A DNA stretch of 64,000 nt, from contig NZ_JAKUKA010000001.1 in NCBI RefSeq assembly GCF_023156195.1, positions 2,232,001 through 2,296,000 of the forward strand. Reading direction: 5' to 3'. This DNA comes from Chitinophaga sedimenti (GTDB lineage: Bacteria > Bacteroidota > Bacteroidia > Chitinophagales > Chitinophagaceae). Below are positions 40,929-49,929 of the stretch, in pieces. Each line of letters starts with the position of its first letter. Position 1 is the first letter of the stretch. Made by a program: the position numbers and the translations under genes. Under the pieces are notes generated by a model, which was not told where the DNA came from, searched no databases, and saw only the letters and a list, made by a program, of their open reading frames with translations.

Positions 40929-41141
40929 CTATTATTAATTGCTGGAACGCTTTTTGCATTGTTTATTCAGACTCAGCCCCTCACCGCCGAAGCATTAAGA
41001 ATCGTTTAACAAAAATCGGTACAGATGCTATTGTACAGATTAGGATTTTATGCTAAAATTGAACGTTCCTATCGATAAAGCAGCAAACAGTAACTCGCAT
41101 CTGACTTTAACACGGATACACATTGTTTTTAAAACCACGCT

Positions 41142-43102
41142 ATGATTGACTTAGTTTCGCCTACGAGAATTGTGATCGTGTACGTTATTCTTGGATTGTT
41201 ATGGATATACTTTTCTGACACCATCCTGTTGTACATTTTCAGCGACCCCAGCGTCGATTACCTGACGCATGCGCAGCATTACAAGGGAGCGGCTTTTGTG
41301 CTGCTTACGGGTGTTGTGCTCCGCTGGGTACTCAAGCAGTACTGGTACCGCCTGCGGGCCACCGAAACCGCCTACAGCCGCATGTTCGAGACCAGCCCCC
41401 AACCAATGTGGATCTTCGACCGACGCAACTACCAGTTCCCGGAAGTGAACGATGCCGCCCTGTACGCTTACGGCTATTCCCGCGAAGAATTTCTGAACCT
41501 GACGATTTTCGACATTCGTCCCACCGAAGACATACAACGCGTCATGACCAGCCATGTAACCACGAAAGAGGGCTATCATAAAAGCGGCACCTGGCGGCAT
41601 GTAAAAAGGACCGTTCCATCATGTACGTGAATGTGCAGGCATATGGCACGCAGTTTCGCGGTAAGGATGCGGAAGTGGTGTGCGTGTGGGACGTAACCGA
41701 CAAGCACCGGGCCGACCAGGCATTGCGCCAGCAGACAGGTGTATTATCTACAATTATAAACAGTACCCAGGACCTCATATGGTCGGTGAATAAACAAAAG
41801 CGCTTCCTCGCATTTAATGAATCGTTTTCGAAAGCACTGGCCGACATTACCGATAAAATCATTGAAGTAGGCGACGATCAACCGGTAATAGAGGGCGAGG
41901 CGCAATACAATAAATGGCAGCAATTGTACGACCGTGCCCCGGAGGGCGAAAAATTGTGATCATGGAGGAGCGTGACATCGCCGGGCAGGGACAGGTATTT
42001 ACAGAAACAACTTTTAACCCGATCTTCGAGGACAAAGAAGTAATCGGCGTAGCCTGCTTCGCCCGCGACGTAACAGCCGCCAAGCGACAGCAGGACCAGC
42101 TTAAAAAAGCCCCGGAACGCTACGACCTCGTTACCCTGGCCACCAGCGATGCTATCTGGGACTGGGATCTGCCGGCCGATACAATAACCTGGAATGACAA
42201 CGTACAGCTCATTTTCGGTTACAAGTACCTGATCGACGATGCGGCGCATTGGAAAGAACACCTGCACCCGGATGACGCCCAAAATGTTATTGATTCCGTA
42301 GAAGCAGCCATTCGCGAAGGCCGCAATAACTGGTCGGGCGAATTCCGCTTTAAGACCGGCCCGAACGAATACCGATACGTGGTAGCCCGCAGCTACATCA
42401 TGAAAAATGAGCAGGGGCGACCGATTCGTATGATCGGCTCCATGCGCGATATCCAGCAACGCAAAATACAGGAAGAAGAAATCCGCAAACTCTCCCTCGT
42501 AGCCAGTTAACAGCCAGCCCCGTAATTATCCGGACGCCAGGGGACAAATAGAATGGGTCAATAAAAGCTTTGAGCTCCTCTCCGGGTATACGCTGGAGGA
42601 AGTGTTGGGACAAAAGCCACAAGCATTTCTGCATGGCCCGGATACCGACCCCAATACGGAGCAATACATCTCAAAAAGTATTGAAGTAGGGCAGCATTGT
42701 AAAACGGAGGTGTTAAACTACAGCCAGTCGGGCGATCCTTACTGGGTACTTGCGGATATTACGCCGGTGGTCAATGACGAGGGAAAAGTGGAGAAAGTGA
42801 TATCGATACAAACCAATATCACCGAACAGAAAAAATTTGAGCAGCAACTGGCCGACACAAACCGCCATCTCATGGAGGTGGCCTATATCAGCTCGCACCG
42901 CCTGCGCCGGCCGGTGGCGTCATTATTGGGCGTGGTCGCACTTATAGACCGGGTAAACATGGCCAATCCCGAAAACAAGCAACTGATCGAGTTTATCGAA
43001 AAACTCACCAATGAAATGGACGTCATGCTGCACGAGCTGGCAGATAAATGTAACCAGATTTACCTGTACAGCCAGCCCGCTGATGTAGAAAATGAAAATT
43101 AG
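41142..43102 (+). CDS. Membrane multi-PAS sensor ending in a DHp-like helix, no ATPase domain, frameshifted
   Basis: About 654 residues. Two N-terminal membrane helices (IVIVYVILGLLWIYFSD; GAAFVLLTGVVLRWVL) precede four PAS/PAC units (MFETSPQPMWIFDRRNYQ; INSTQDLIWSVNKQKRFLAF; ATSDAIWDWDLPADTITWND; ASPVII... ending VISIQTNITEQKKFE). The end reads AYISSHRLRRPVASLLGVVA, which looks like a HisKA H-box with an SHR-type His, followed by a ~45-residue helix and the stop. No N, G1 or G2 box of a HATPase follows. Breaks lie at ~41609, ~41940, ~42508 and ~42531. It is probably a sensor that works through partner kinases or by protein contact. Confidence 0.78.
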
Positions 43103-43560
43103 TTAGGGGTAAAGTCGCGCGGTTTCTCGAGCAGGGCGGGCAGGTCAAAGAAGCGGACCTTTGAGATATCGTCGCCCTCGGCGTTGATGAACATGACATC
43201 TACCTGGTAAATATCTTCAGGCGTTTGTCCCTTCTGCTGGTATTTGCAATTGCAGATGAACTGCGTAAACTCCTCGTTCGGCGTTATGGCAATAAACAGG
43301 GTGGCGCCGGCTTTCATGGCCTTCTTCATTTCCCTGGAAGCATTCCGCAGTGTGGTTTTCAGCTCCGGATGGGCCTTTACACTATCTGCCTGGATCATAT
43401 CCATCGCCTTTTTGATTTTGCCCTTTTCCAGCAACACGATGAAGTTGGTGGAGATGTCCACCTTTTGCTGCATCGCCTCTATCTGGCCGAATGACTGTCC
43501 TGCGAAAAACAAGGCGGCCAATACCGCCAGCAGATGCTTCATATACCTGTTCATGCTCAT
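43099..43560 (-). CDS. Secreted small protein of unknown function
   Basis: About 153 residues from MSMNRYMKHLLAVLAALFFA; the signal peptide ends near GQSFGQ. The mature part is an alpha/beta sequence beginning IEAMQQKVDISTNFIVLLEK, with KKAMDMIQADS and a C-terminal DIYQVDVMFINAEGDD strand pair. The overall style resembles DUF3887-like or NTF2-like periplasmic domains, but I cannot assign it. Its stop overlaps the convergent PAS gene end by 4 nt, and it starts divergently from the aminopeptidase gene. Confidence 0.7.
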   Translation of the reverse strand: MSMNRYMKHLLAVLAALFFAGQSFGQIEAMQQKVDISTNFIVLLEKGKIKKAMDMIQADSVKAHPELKTTLRNASREMKKAMKAGATLFIAITPNEEFTQFICNCKYQQKGQTPEDIYQVDVMFINAEGDDISKVRFFDLPALLEKPRDFTPN

Positions 43561-43573
43561 GAAGGTAGCGAAT

Positions 43574-43604
43574 ATTGTTAATTGCCACGTATTTTCTAAA
43601 TTTG
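43574..43604 (+). promoter_or_regulatory. Promoter of the aminopeptidase P gene
   Basis: ATTG (43574-43577), exactly 19 nt, then TAAATTTG (43597-43604). This is one mismatch from the Bacteroidetes TTTG-N19-TAnnTTTG consensus. The ATG follows 29 nt after the -7 box. Confidence 0.55.
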
Positions 43605-43632
43605 GCCGGGTTTCACTATTAAAAAGAGACAA

Positions 43633-45033
43633 ATGCATTTTAAACTGTTCGACAAAGCAATTTATAAACAGCGAAGGGAGATTTTGAGGAGCAACATCGG
43701 CAGCGGCCTGGTGTTATTGATGGGCAACGAATACAGCAGCATGAACTATAAGGATAATGTGTTCCCGTTCCGGCAAGACAGCACGTTCCTTTATTACTTC
43801 GGACTGGATAAAGACGGCCTGGCTGGCATGATCGACGCGGATTCCGGCGAGGAGATCATCTTCGGCAACGAATTGAGCATCGACGATATCATCTGGACCG
43901 GCCCCCTGCCTACCGTTCGCGAAATGGCGGCAGAAGTGGCGGTGCAGAAAACCGAACCCTATACACAGGTAGCCAATTACGTACAACAGGCACTGAAAGC
44001 CGGTCGTACTGTACATATTTTAAAACCTTACCGTCCAGAGAATAAAATTAAACTGGCCGGCTGGTTTGGCATAAACGTAACGGAGGTAGACAGCAAAGTG
44101 TCTGTTAAACTGATTAAAGCCGTTGTGGCGCAACGTTCGCACAAAGCAGCGGAGGAAGTAGCGGAGATAGAGAAAGCTGTTTCTATCAGCGTGGATATGC
44201 ACCTGGCGGCGATCCGGCAAACGCGCCCCGGTATGAAGGAGTTTGAAGTAGCGGCGAAAGTGGAGGAAGTGGCGCTGGCCGCCAACGGCCGCCTCGCCTA
44301 CCCTACCATCCTGAGCATCGATGGCGAAGTACTACATAATCACTACCACGGCAACACGATTGCCGACGGAGACATGGTACTGGTAGATGCCGGCGCGGAA
44401 AATGACATGCACTACGCAGGCGATCTTACCCGTACCTTTCCCGGTGGCAAACAATTCACCAGCCGCCAGGCCGACGTATACAACGCCGTACTGGGCTCCA
44501 TGGACCATGCCATCAGCCTGTTGAAACCCGGCACTACCTACCTGGAAATACACCGCCAGGCCTGTATAAAACTGCTGGAGGGACTCAAAGACATTGGCCT
44601 GGTAAAGGGCAACCCGGAAGAAGCGGTAGCAGCGGGCGCGCACACCCTGTTTTTCCAATGCGGCCTGGGACACATGATGGGGCTGGACGTGCACGATATG
44701 GAAGACCTGGGCGAACAATACCTCGGTTACACCGATACGCTCATCAAACGCACCGACTTTGGCTGGAAATCACTGCGACTGGGACGTGAACTGCAGGAAG
44801 GTTTTGTATTGACGGTGGAGCCGGGTGTATACATCATCCCCGAACTCATTGACCGCTGGAAGGCGGAAAACAAACTGGAACAGTTCATCAACTATACTAC
44901 ATTAGAACAATACCGCGACTTTGGCGGCATCCGCATCGAGGACAACTTCCTTATAACGGCCGATGGCCATCGTTTGCTGGGTAAATACCTGCCTAAAACA
45001 TTGAAAGAAATCGAGGCATTACGTAACTACTAA
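43633..45033 (+). CDS. pepP: Xaa-Pro aminopeptidase (aminopeptidase P family)
   Basis: An intact 466-residue M24 metallopeptidase. The N-terminal domain (GSGLVLLMGNEYSSMNYKDN, DSTFLYYFGLDKDGLAG) and the pita-bread domain are complete. The metal ligands are visible: Asp in VLVDAGAENDMHYAGDLTR (two Asp), His in CGLGHMMGLDVHDME, Glu in LTVEPGVYI and Glu in GIRIEDNFLIT. It removes N-terminal residues preceding proline in cytoplasmic peptides, using two Mn2+ ions. It has a good upstream promoter and a strong terminator directly after the stop. Confidence 0.94.
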   Translation: MHFKLFDKAIYKQRREILRSNIGSGLVLLMGNEYSSMNYKDNVFPFRQDSTFLYYFGLDKDGLAGMIDADSGEEIIFGNELSIDDIIWTGPLPTVREMAAEVAVQKTEPYTQVANYVQQALKAGRTVHILKPYRPENKIKLAGWFGINVTEVDSKVSVKLIKAVVAQRSHKAAEEVAEIEKAVSISVDMHLAAIRQTRPGMKEFEVAAKVEEVALAANGRLAYPTILSIDGEVLHNHYHGNTIADGDMVLVDAGAENDMHYAGDLTRTFPGGKQFTSRQADVYNAVLGSMDHAISLLKPGTTYLEIHRQACIKLLEGLKDIGLVKGNPEEAVAAGAHTLFFQCGLGHMMGLDVHDMEDLGEQYLGYTDTLIKRTDFGWKSLRLGRELQEGFVLTVEPGVYIIPELIDRWKAENKLEQFINYTTLEQYRDFGGIRIEDNFLITADGHRLLGKYLPKTLKEIEALRNY

Positions 45034-45040
45034 GCATAGA

Positions 45041-45074
45041 AAAAAGCTGCGGACGAACATCCGCAGCTTTTTTA
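45041..45074. terminator. Bidirectional terminator between pepP and a small secreted protein gene
   Basis: AAAAAGCTGCGGA pairs with TCCGCAGCTTTTT around CGAACA; both flanks are homopolymeric. Its GCTGCGG stem is the same as that of the terminator at 45499-45533. Confidence 0.85.
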
Positions 45075-45075
45075 T

Positions 45076-45435
45076 TTAATAGATCGTGAGTAAAGAAGTA
45101 TTGGTGATCTCCACGTTAAACGTAGCGTACCCCTGGCTGGTGGTGATCGATTGTCCCGCCAGTGTAAACGTACGCGAGCCCGGTGCGGAAGTGTACACAT
45201 TAAACGTGTAGTAACCCGCCGTGAGGGGACCATAAGAAGACCCTGCGCTCGGCGACAGCGTGGCGCTGAAGGAAGTGGGGCCATAGGCATACAGGGAGCC
45301 GCTGTAAGGAACCGTATTTGCCACGTTGAGACCAATGCTGAACACCTTAAAAGATGCGTTCTGACTGGCTTCTGAGCGGTGCAGCGGCACTGCGGCCAGC
45401 AGGACGATGATTGCTGCTACTAATAACTTCTTCAT
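45076..45435 (-). CDS. Small secreted beta-rich protein, paralogue A
   Basis: 119 residues. A signal peptide (MKKLLVAAIIVLLAAVPLHR) is followed by a ~95-residue mature domain rich in Tyr, Ser, Thr and Gly: SLYAYGPTSFSATLSPSAGS, YGPLTAGYYTFNVYTSAPGS, YATFNVEITNTSLLTIY. The alternating pattern suggests a beta-sandwich. It is clearly paralogous to the protein at 45604-45966, with long identical stretches such as YGPLTAGYYTFNVYTSAPG. I recognise no family. It is probably periplasmic or released. Confidence 0.75.
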   Translation of the reverse strand: MKKLLVAAIIVLLAAVPLHRSEASQNASFKVFSIGLNVANTVPYSGSLYAYGPTSFSATLSPSAGSSYGPLTAGYYTFNVYTSAPGSRTFTLAGQSITTSQGYATFNVEITNTSLLTIY

Positions 45436-45498
45436 AACAATGCATGTTTAATGTAAAATAAGTGCTTTACCTGCGGCCGGTGTGCGGCCACGTTGTGC

Positions 45499-45533
45499 AA
45501 AAAAGCTGCGGGTTATATAGCCCGCAGCTTTTT
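45499..45533 (-). terminator. Terminator of paralogue B
   Basis: AAAAGCTGCGGG pairs with CCCGCAGCTTTT around TTATATAG. It lies 71 nt past the stop of the gene at 45604-45966 and shares its stem sequence with the terminator at 45041-45074. Confidence 0.75.
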
Positions 45534-45603
45534 ATGTTGATGGCGGGAGCATAACTTCCACGGCTATTCTTCCGGTGAAAATACCCCGGCGCCCCCGACA
45601 TCA

Positions 45604-45966
45604 TTAATAAATAGTGAGGAAAGACGTGTAAGAGATATTCACGTTAAACGTGGCATATCCCTGGTCTGTCGTTACAGATTGCCCGTTGAGTGTAAACGTA
45701 TGCGTACCCGGGGCAGAGGTGTACACATTAAACGTATAATAACCTGCGGTAAGTGGCCCGTACGACGTAGCGGAACCGGGGCCCAGCGAAGCGCTGAATG
45801 ATGTTGGACCGTATGCGTAAAGCGCACCGTTGTAAGTGGTACTGTTCAGCACATTAAGACCGATACTGTCGAACACTTTCACAACCGGGGCCTGGCTGGC
45901 TTCCGTGTACTGCAGGGGTAACGCGGCCAGCAGGGCGATGATCAAGGATAATAATAATTTTCTCAT
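45604..45966 (-). CDS. Small secreted beta-rich protein, paralogue B
   Basis: 120 residues from MRKLLLSLIIALLAALPLQY (a start four codons upstream is less likely because the signal peptide begins here). The mature domain parallels paralogue A: ALYAYGPTSFSASLGPGSAT, YGPLTAGYYTFNVYTSAPGT, YATFNVNISYTSFLTIY. Both end in LTIY at the C-terminus. The differences are scattered and conservative, which suggests a tandem duplication followed by maintained selection. The function is unknown; the beta-rich, aromatic composition would suit a structural or matrix protein (speculation). Confidence 0.75.
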   Translation of the reverse strand: MRKLLLSLIIALLAALPLQYTEASQAPVVKVFDSIGLNVLNSTTYNGALYAYGPTSFSASLGPGSATSYGPLTAGYYTFNVYTSAPGTHTFTLNGQSVTTDQGYATFNVNISYTSFLTIY

Positions 45967-46076
45967 AACGATGTACATTTTTGGTTAACTAAGAATAAAG
46001 CCGGTGGAAAGGGGGTGAATACACTGTAAGATAACTTGTATGACTGCGGCCAGGTTGCACCATCCCTGGACAATCT

Positions 46077-46174
46077 TTCGGTCATCCTTCGACGTTGTTC
46101 GGTCGGGACGCGGTTTTCACCCACTTTCACCGAAGGATGACCGAAGGATCACCGAGGGATCATCGAAGGATTAT
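46077..46174. repeat. 11-bp tandem units and a 15-bp inverted repeat
   Basis: Four contiguous units CGAAGGATGAC, CGAAGGATCAC, CGAGGGATCAT and CGAAGGATTAT occupy 46131-46174. TTCGGTCATCCTTCG at 46077-46091 is a perfect inverted copy of 46131-46145, with a 39-bp loop. The stretch 45967-46294 (328 bp) holds no gene; besides this repeat and the next one it carries the promoter of the MBL-fold gene. Confidence 0.85.
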
Positions 46175-46208
46175 AGCCCTTTCCCCGGTTTCACCCCCAC
46201 TTTTAAGC

Positions 46209-46252
46209 GCATTCACCACAATTTCCGACTGCATTCACCACCACTTCCTTTT
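46209..46252. repeat. 22-bp (2 x 11) direct repeat
   Basis: GCATTCACCAC occurs at 46209-46219 and again at 46231-46241, exactly 22 bp apart, with related C/T-rich 11-mers following each copy. Confidence 0.6.
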
Positions 46253-46279
46253 TTAGCAGCCTGCTGCCGGTTACTTTTG
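46249..46279 (+). promoter_or_regulatory. Promoter of the MBL-fold hydrolase gene
   Basis: TTTT (46249-46252), 19 nt, TACTTTTG (46272-46279). The -7 box matches TAnnTTTG fully and the -33 box has three of four bases. The ATG follows 15 nt later, so the leader is short. Confidence 0.5.
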
Positions 46280-46294
46280 TTTATATTGCCGATA

Positions 46295-47277
46295 ATGAAG
46301 CATAGCAATCTCCTTTATAATCAAACACTTTCGTTCATGCCGCTGCCCTTTGCGTGGAAAGGCAATACACTCGATGCCCGCGGCCGCTTCGTCAACCGCG
46401 AACATCCTTTCAACGACTCGTTCTGGCAGGTGTTGAAGTGGCAAACCATGCGTAACCCGCAAAAACAGGAAAAGCTGAGCGACACCGGCGGTTGCCCGTA
46501 ACAACGCACGAAAACCTGTTGGGAGATAGGGATTGCATCATGTGGCTGGGGCATGCATCGTTTTACATACGGCTCGCAGGGTTTGCCATGTTGATTGATC
46601 CGGTGTTGTTCAATGTTTCCTTTATGAAGCGCCGGGCTCCCGTGCCCGTTCCGGTTGCTTCGCTACGGCAGGTTGATTATATTCTGATCTCGCACGACCA
46701 CCGCGACCACTGCGATGCCGCCAGCCTGAAAGTATTATCGCAGCAAAACCCGGACGCCACTTACCTGACAGGACTGCGGATGAAAACGCTGCTGCACGGG
46801 CTAACGGGCAGCAACCGCATCCAGGAGGCAGGCTGGTACCAGCAATACCGGACCCCGGAAGCCATCAATATCTATTACCTGCCTACCCGTCATTGGTCGC
46901 GCCGCGGCCTGGGCGATACGAATAAACGCCTCTGGGGCGGATTTGTCATACAGGGAGCGGGTAAAACGATCTACTTTGGCGGAGATTCAGGGATGGGCAG
47001 CCACTTTGCCGAGGTGGGGCAACTGTTTCCGCAGATCGATTACGCGTTGATCGGCATTGGCGCCTATAAGCCGGAGTTTTTCATGTCGCAGGCCCACCTC
47101 TCTCCTACCGATGCCGTAACGGCCTTTAACGACACCCACGCCAAACACATGATCCCCATGCATTACGGCACCTTCGACCTGTCGGACGAGCCATTGGGCG
47201 ACCCCTTACGCGTATTGCAGCAAACAGGCGCGGAAGGCGTAATACCCGTGGGCCCTGGTGAAATGGTGTGGCTTTAA
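46295..47277 (+). CDS. MBL-fold metallo-hydrolase (NAPE-PLD-like), frameshifted
   Basis: About 328 residues. An N-terminal extension (SFMPLPFAWKGNTLDARGRF) precedes the beta-lactamase fold: MWLGHASFYIRLAGFAMLID, the metal motif ILISHDHRDHCD (HxHxDH), LPTRHWSRRGLGDTNKRLWG, GGDSGMGSHF and PMHYGTFDLSDEP. These fit the NAPE-PLD/UlaG-like group acting on phosphodiesters. A base is lost near 46473. Its stop overlaps the convergent histidine kinase stop. The substrate cannot be assigned; cytoplasmic, as no signal is present. Confidence 0.87.
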
Positions 47278-48550
47278 TGATGTAGTTTGATAGCAAAGCG
47301 GGTATCGCCGGGGCGGACCGTTCTTAACGTAAACGTATATCCGTGGTTTAAGAGAATTTCACGCACCAGCGTAAGACCGATACCCTGTCCGTCTTTTTTG
47401 GTGCTGTAAAAGGGCGTAAACAGCTGTTCCGCGGCCTCGGGGGTAATGCCAGCACCATTGTCAGCAATAACCAGGTCACCCTGCGCGGGATCAGTAGTGA
47501 TCGTAATGAGACCGTCGCCATTTACCGCTTCTATACTGTTTTTAAAGATATTGATCAGCGCCTGTTCCAGCTGCTGCTCATCGGCGCGCACTATCCATTC
47601 GCGCGGCGGCAGTGCCAGTTGTATAACCGCCTGCTTTTCACCTGCCTTCGTTTCCATCAACCGCGAAACATTCCGTAGTACCTGGTGCATATCGACCGGG
47701 CGTTTATCGGGAACGGGCAGTTTCACGAGGTCGGCAAAGTTGCGCATAAAAATATTCAGGTTTTGATTGCGGCCCATGGCCACTTCCATTGCTTCGCGCA
47801 GTTGCGGATACAGGCTATCGGCCTTCAGCGCGGAGCCTATGATAGAGTTTACCGGCCCCACCGTATTATTCACTTCATGCGCCATCATACGGATCACCTT
47901 TTCATACACCTTCTTTTCCGCAGCCAGAATTTCAGCCGTCAGCTCTTCTATCATCACAAAGTGGCGTGGAAAACCACGATCCATGAAATGAGATTTCTGC
48001 AGTTTATAGGTACTGACGCCATTGAGCGAAATAGTGCGCGCGCTGCCCGACTGTAGTTGTGTAATGTACTGAAACACCGGGTGCGTCGCCGCTTTACCCT
48101 CGTCGAACTCTTTAAGTTCCAGCAGTTGCAGGGCTTTGGGATTAATCTGCTGCACCGCCCCGTTATAATCCAGGATAATAATGCCGGTAGGCGATGTATT
48201 CACGAGCTTTTCCAGGAAAAAGTGTTGCTCCTGCTGCTGCACGCGCTCTGACCGCAACTGGTCGATCATCTGGTTGTACACGTCGATCAGCTGGTCCATT
48301 TCATGTTTACCGGTATGTACGAACTTCACATTAAAGTCGCGGTCGCGGATCGCGTCCACGCCCTGCATCAATGTTTTAAGCGGCTGTAACAGCGCGCGGT
48401 ACAACCGCCAGGCAATAAACAAAGAGAACAGCACCAGTATTTCAGAAGCGATAAAAAAAACGGGCTTATCATGAAACACGGTGTAACTGAGCCAGAGGCC
48501 CAGTCCGTGAATATGGCCACAAACAGGATATACTTAGTCCGAAGTTTCAT
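47274..48550 (-). CDS. Sensor histidine kinase of the efflux operon, frameshifted
   Basis: About 426 residues from MKLRTKYILFVAIFTGLGLW. Two short N-terminal helices with almost no periplasmic loop are followed by a HAMP segment (WRLYRALLQPLKTLMQGVDA), one PAS domain (SPTGIIILDYNGAVQQINPK), a HisKA box with His in RMMAHEVNNTVGPVNSIIG, and HATPase motifs ALINIFKNSIEAV, IADNGAGITP and GQGIGLTLVREIL. A base is lost near 48506. It overlaps the end of the sigma-54 activator gene and should phosphorylate it. The tiny periplasmic loop suggests sensing in or near the membrane. Confidence 0.87.
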
Positions 48551-49907
48551 CGTACGGAATATTATATTTCTCCAACCGCCTGTACAGCGCGCTGCGCGTT
48601 AATCCCAGCGAAGCAGCTGCCCTGGCCACCCGGTGCTGGTGAAAAAGCATCGCTCTTTTAATCATTTCTATTTCCAGCTCTTCCAACGTTACCGCCCCTA
48701 CGCCGGGTAACTGCAAATGCCCCGTTTTCACCGGTGACAATTCCAGCTGTGATTGAAAATCGCTCACATCCAGCTGGTCCCCGCGACTAACAAGGATGGT
48801 GCGTTCCACCAAGTTCTTTAACTGGCGGATATTACCGGGCAGCGACAACTGCTGCAACCACTTCGTGGCCGATGGTGTTACGCGTATGCCTGGGCGCTGG
48901 TAAATCTCCTTTAGATTATTGATAAAACTGTTCACCAGCAGCGGTATGTCTTTCGGGCGCTCGCGAAGCGCAGGCAATTTTATAGTGATCAGGTTGATGC
49001 GGTAAAGCAGGTCTTCCCGGAAAGTACCGGCAGCTACCATATCGTGCAGATTCTTGTTGGTAGCGCACACCACGCGTACATCCGTCGTTTTCGTGCGACT
49101 GCTGCCCAGCACTTCGTAGGTGCGGTCTTGCAACACACGCAGCAATTTCACCTGGCTGCCGGCATCGAGGTCGCCTATCTCATCAAGAAAAATGGTGCCT
49201 TTATTAGCTAACTCGAAGCGGCCTATCCTGTCGTAACGCGCGTCGGTAAAGGCGCCGCGGAGGTGACCAAACATTTCACTTTCGAACAGGCTGGTGGAAA
49301 TACCGCCCAGGTTCACTTTCACGAAGGATTTGTGACGGCGCTGGCTATTCTGGTGAATGGCTTCCGCGATCAGTTCTTTACCGGTACCGCTTTCGCCCAT
49401 GATCAGTACGGAGGCATCTGTTTGCGCCACGCGGCCGATCGTTTCCAGGATCTGCAGCATGGAAGGATCTTCGCCGATGATCTGTTGAAAATTATACTGC
49501 TCGTCCAGTTGACGGCGCGTCCCCTTTACGGGCTTGCTGGTGCGCAGATCGAGCAGGGTGCGGATACTTTGCAGCAGGCTGTCGTTGCTCCAGGGCTTGG
49601 TCACGAAATCACTAGCGCCCAGTTTCATGCCCTGCACGGCCAGCGCAATACTGCCCCAGCCGGTGATGAGGATGATGGGCACCTCTGTATTCAGGCGTCG
49701 CAGCTTTTCGAGCAACTGCATGCCTTCGCGGCCCGATGTATCCAGCGAAAAATTAAGGTCGAGTAAAATAAGCGACGGCGGTGTTTCCGCCACCAACCGC
49801 AACGCCTCCTCAGGCGTATCAGCGGCGGCAGCGGCAAATCCCTCCTGCTGCAATAACAACAGCAGGGACGTGCGCACCGCAATATCATCATCAATAATTA
49901 ATATCAT
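48534..49907 (-). CDS. Sigma-54-dependent response regulator (NtrC family)
   Basis: An intact 457-residue protein. The receiver domain has acidic IDDD, phospho-acceptor Asp in LILLDLNF and Lys in DFVTKPW. The AAA+ domain has Walker A GESGTGKE, the sigma-54 contact loop GAFTDA (canonical GAFTGA with G to D) and Walker B IFLDEIGDL. The Fis-type HTH is ARAAASLGLTRSALYRRLEK. It lies 22 nt after the second permease gene and overlaps the kinase gene. It probably activates the operon's own candidate sigma-54 promoter at 55807-55822. Confidence 0.93.
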   Translation of the reverse strand: MILIIDDDIAVRTSLLLLLQQEGFAAAAADTPEEALRLVAETPPSLILLDLNFSLDTSGREGMQLLEKLRRLNTEVPIILITGWGSIALAVQGMKLGASDFVTKPWSNDSLLQSIRTLLDLRTSKPVKGTRRQLDEQYNFQQIIGEDPSMLQILETIGRVAQTDASVLIMGESGTGKELIAEAIHQNSQRRHKSFVKVNLGGISTSLFESEMFGHLRGAFTDARYDRIGRFELANKGTIFLDEIGDLDAGSQVKLLRVLQDRTYEVLGSSRTKTTDVRVVCATNKNLHDMVAAGTFREDLLYRINLITIKLPALRERPKDIPLLVNSFINNLKEIYQRPGIRVTPSATKWLQQLSLPGNIRQLKNLVERTILVSRGDQLDVSDFQSQLELSPVKTGHLQLPGVGAVTLEELEIEMIKRAMLFHQHRVARAAASLGLTRSALYRRLEKYNIPYDETSD

Positions 49908-49929
49908 GCTATCGTAAAAGTAAGATTAT

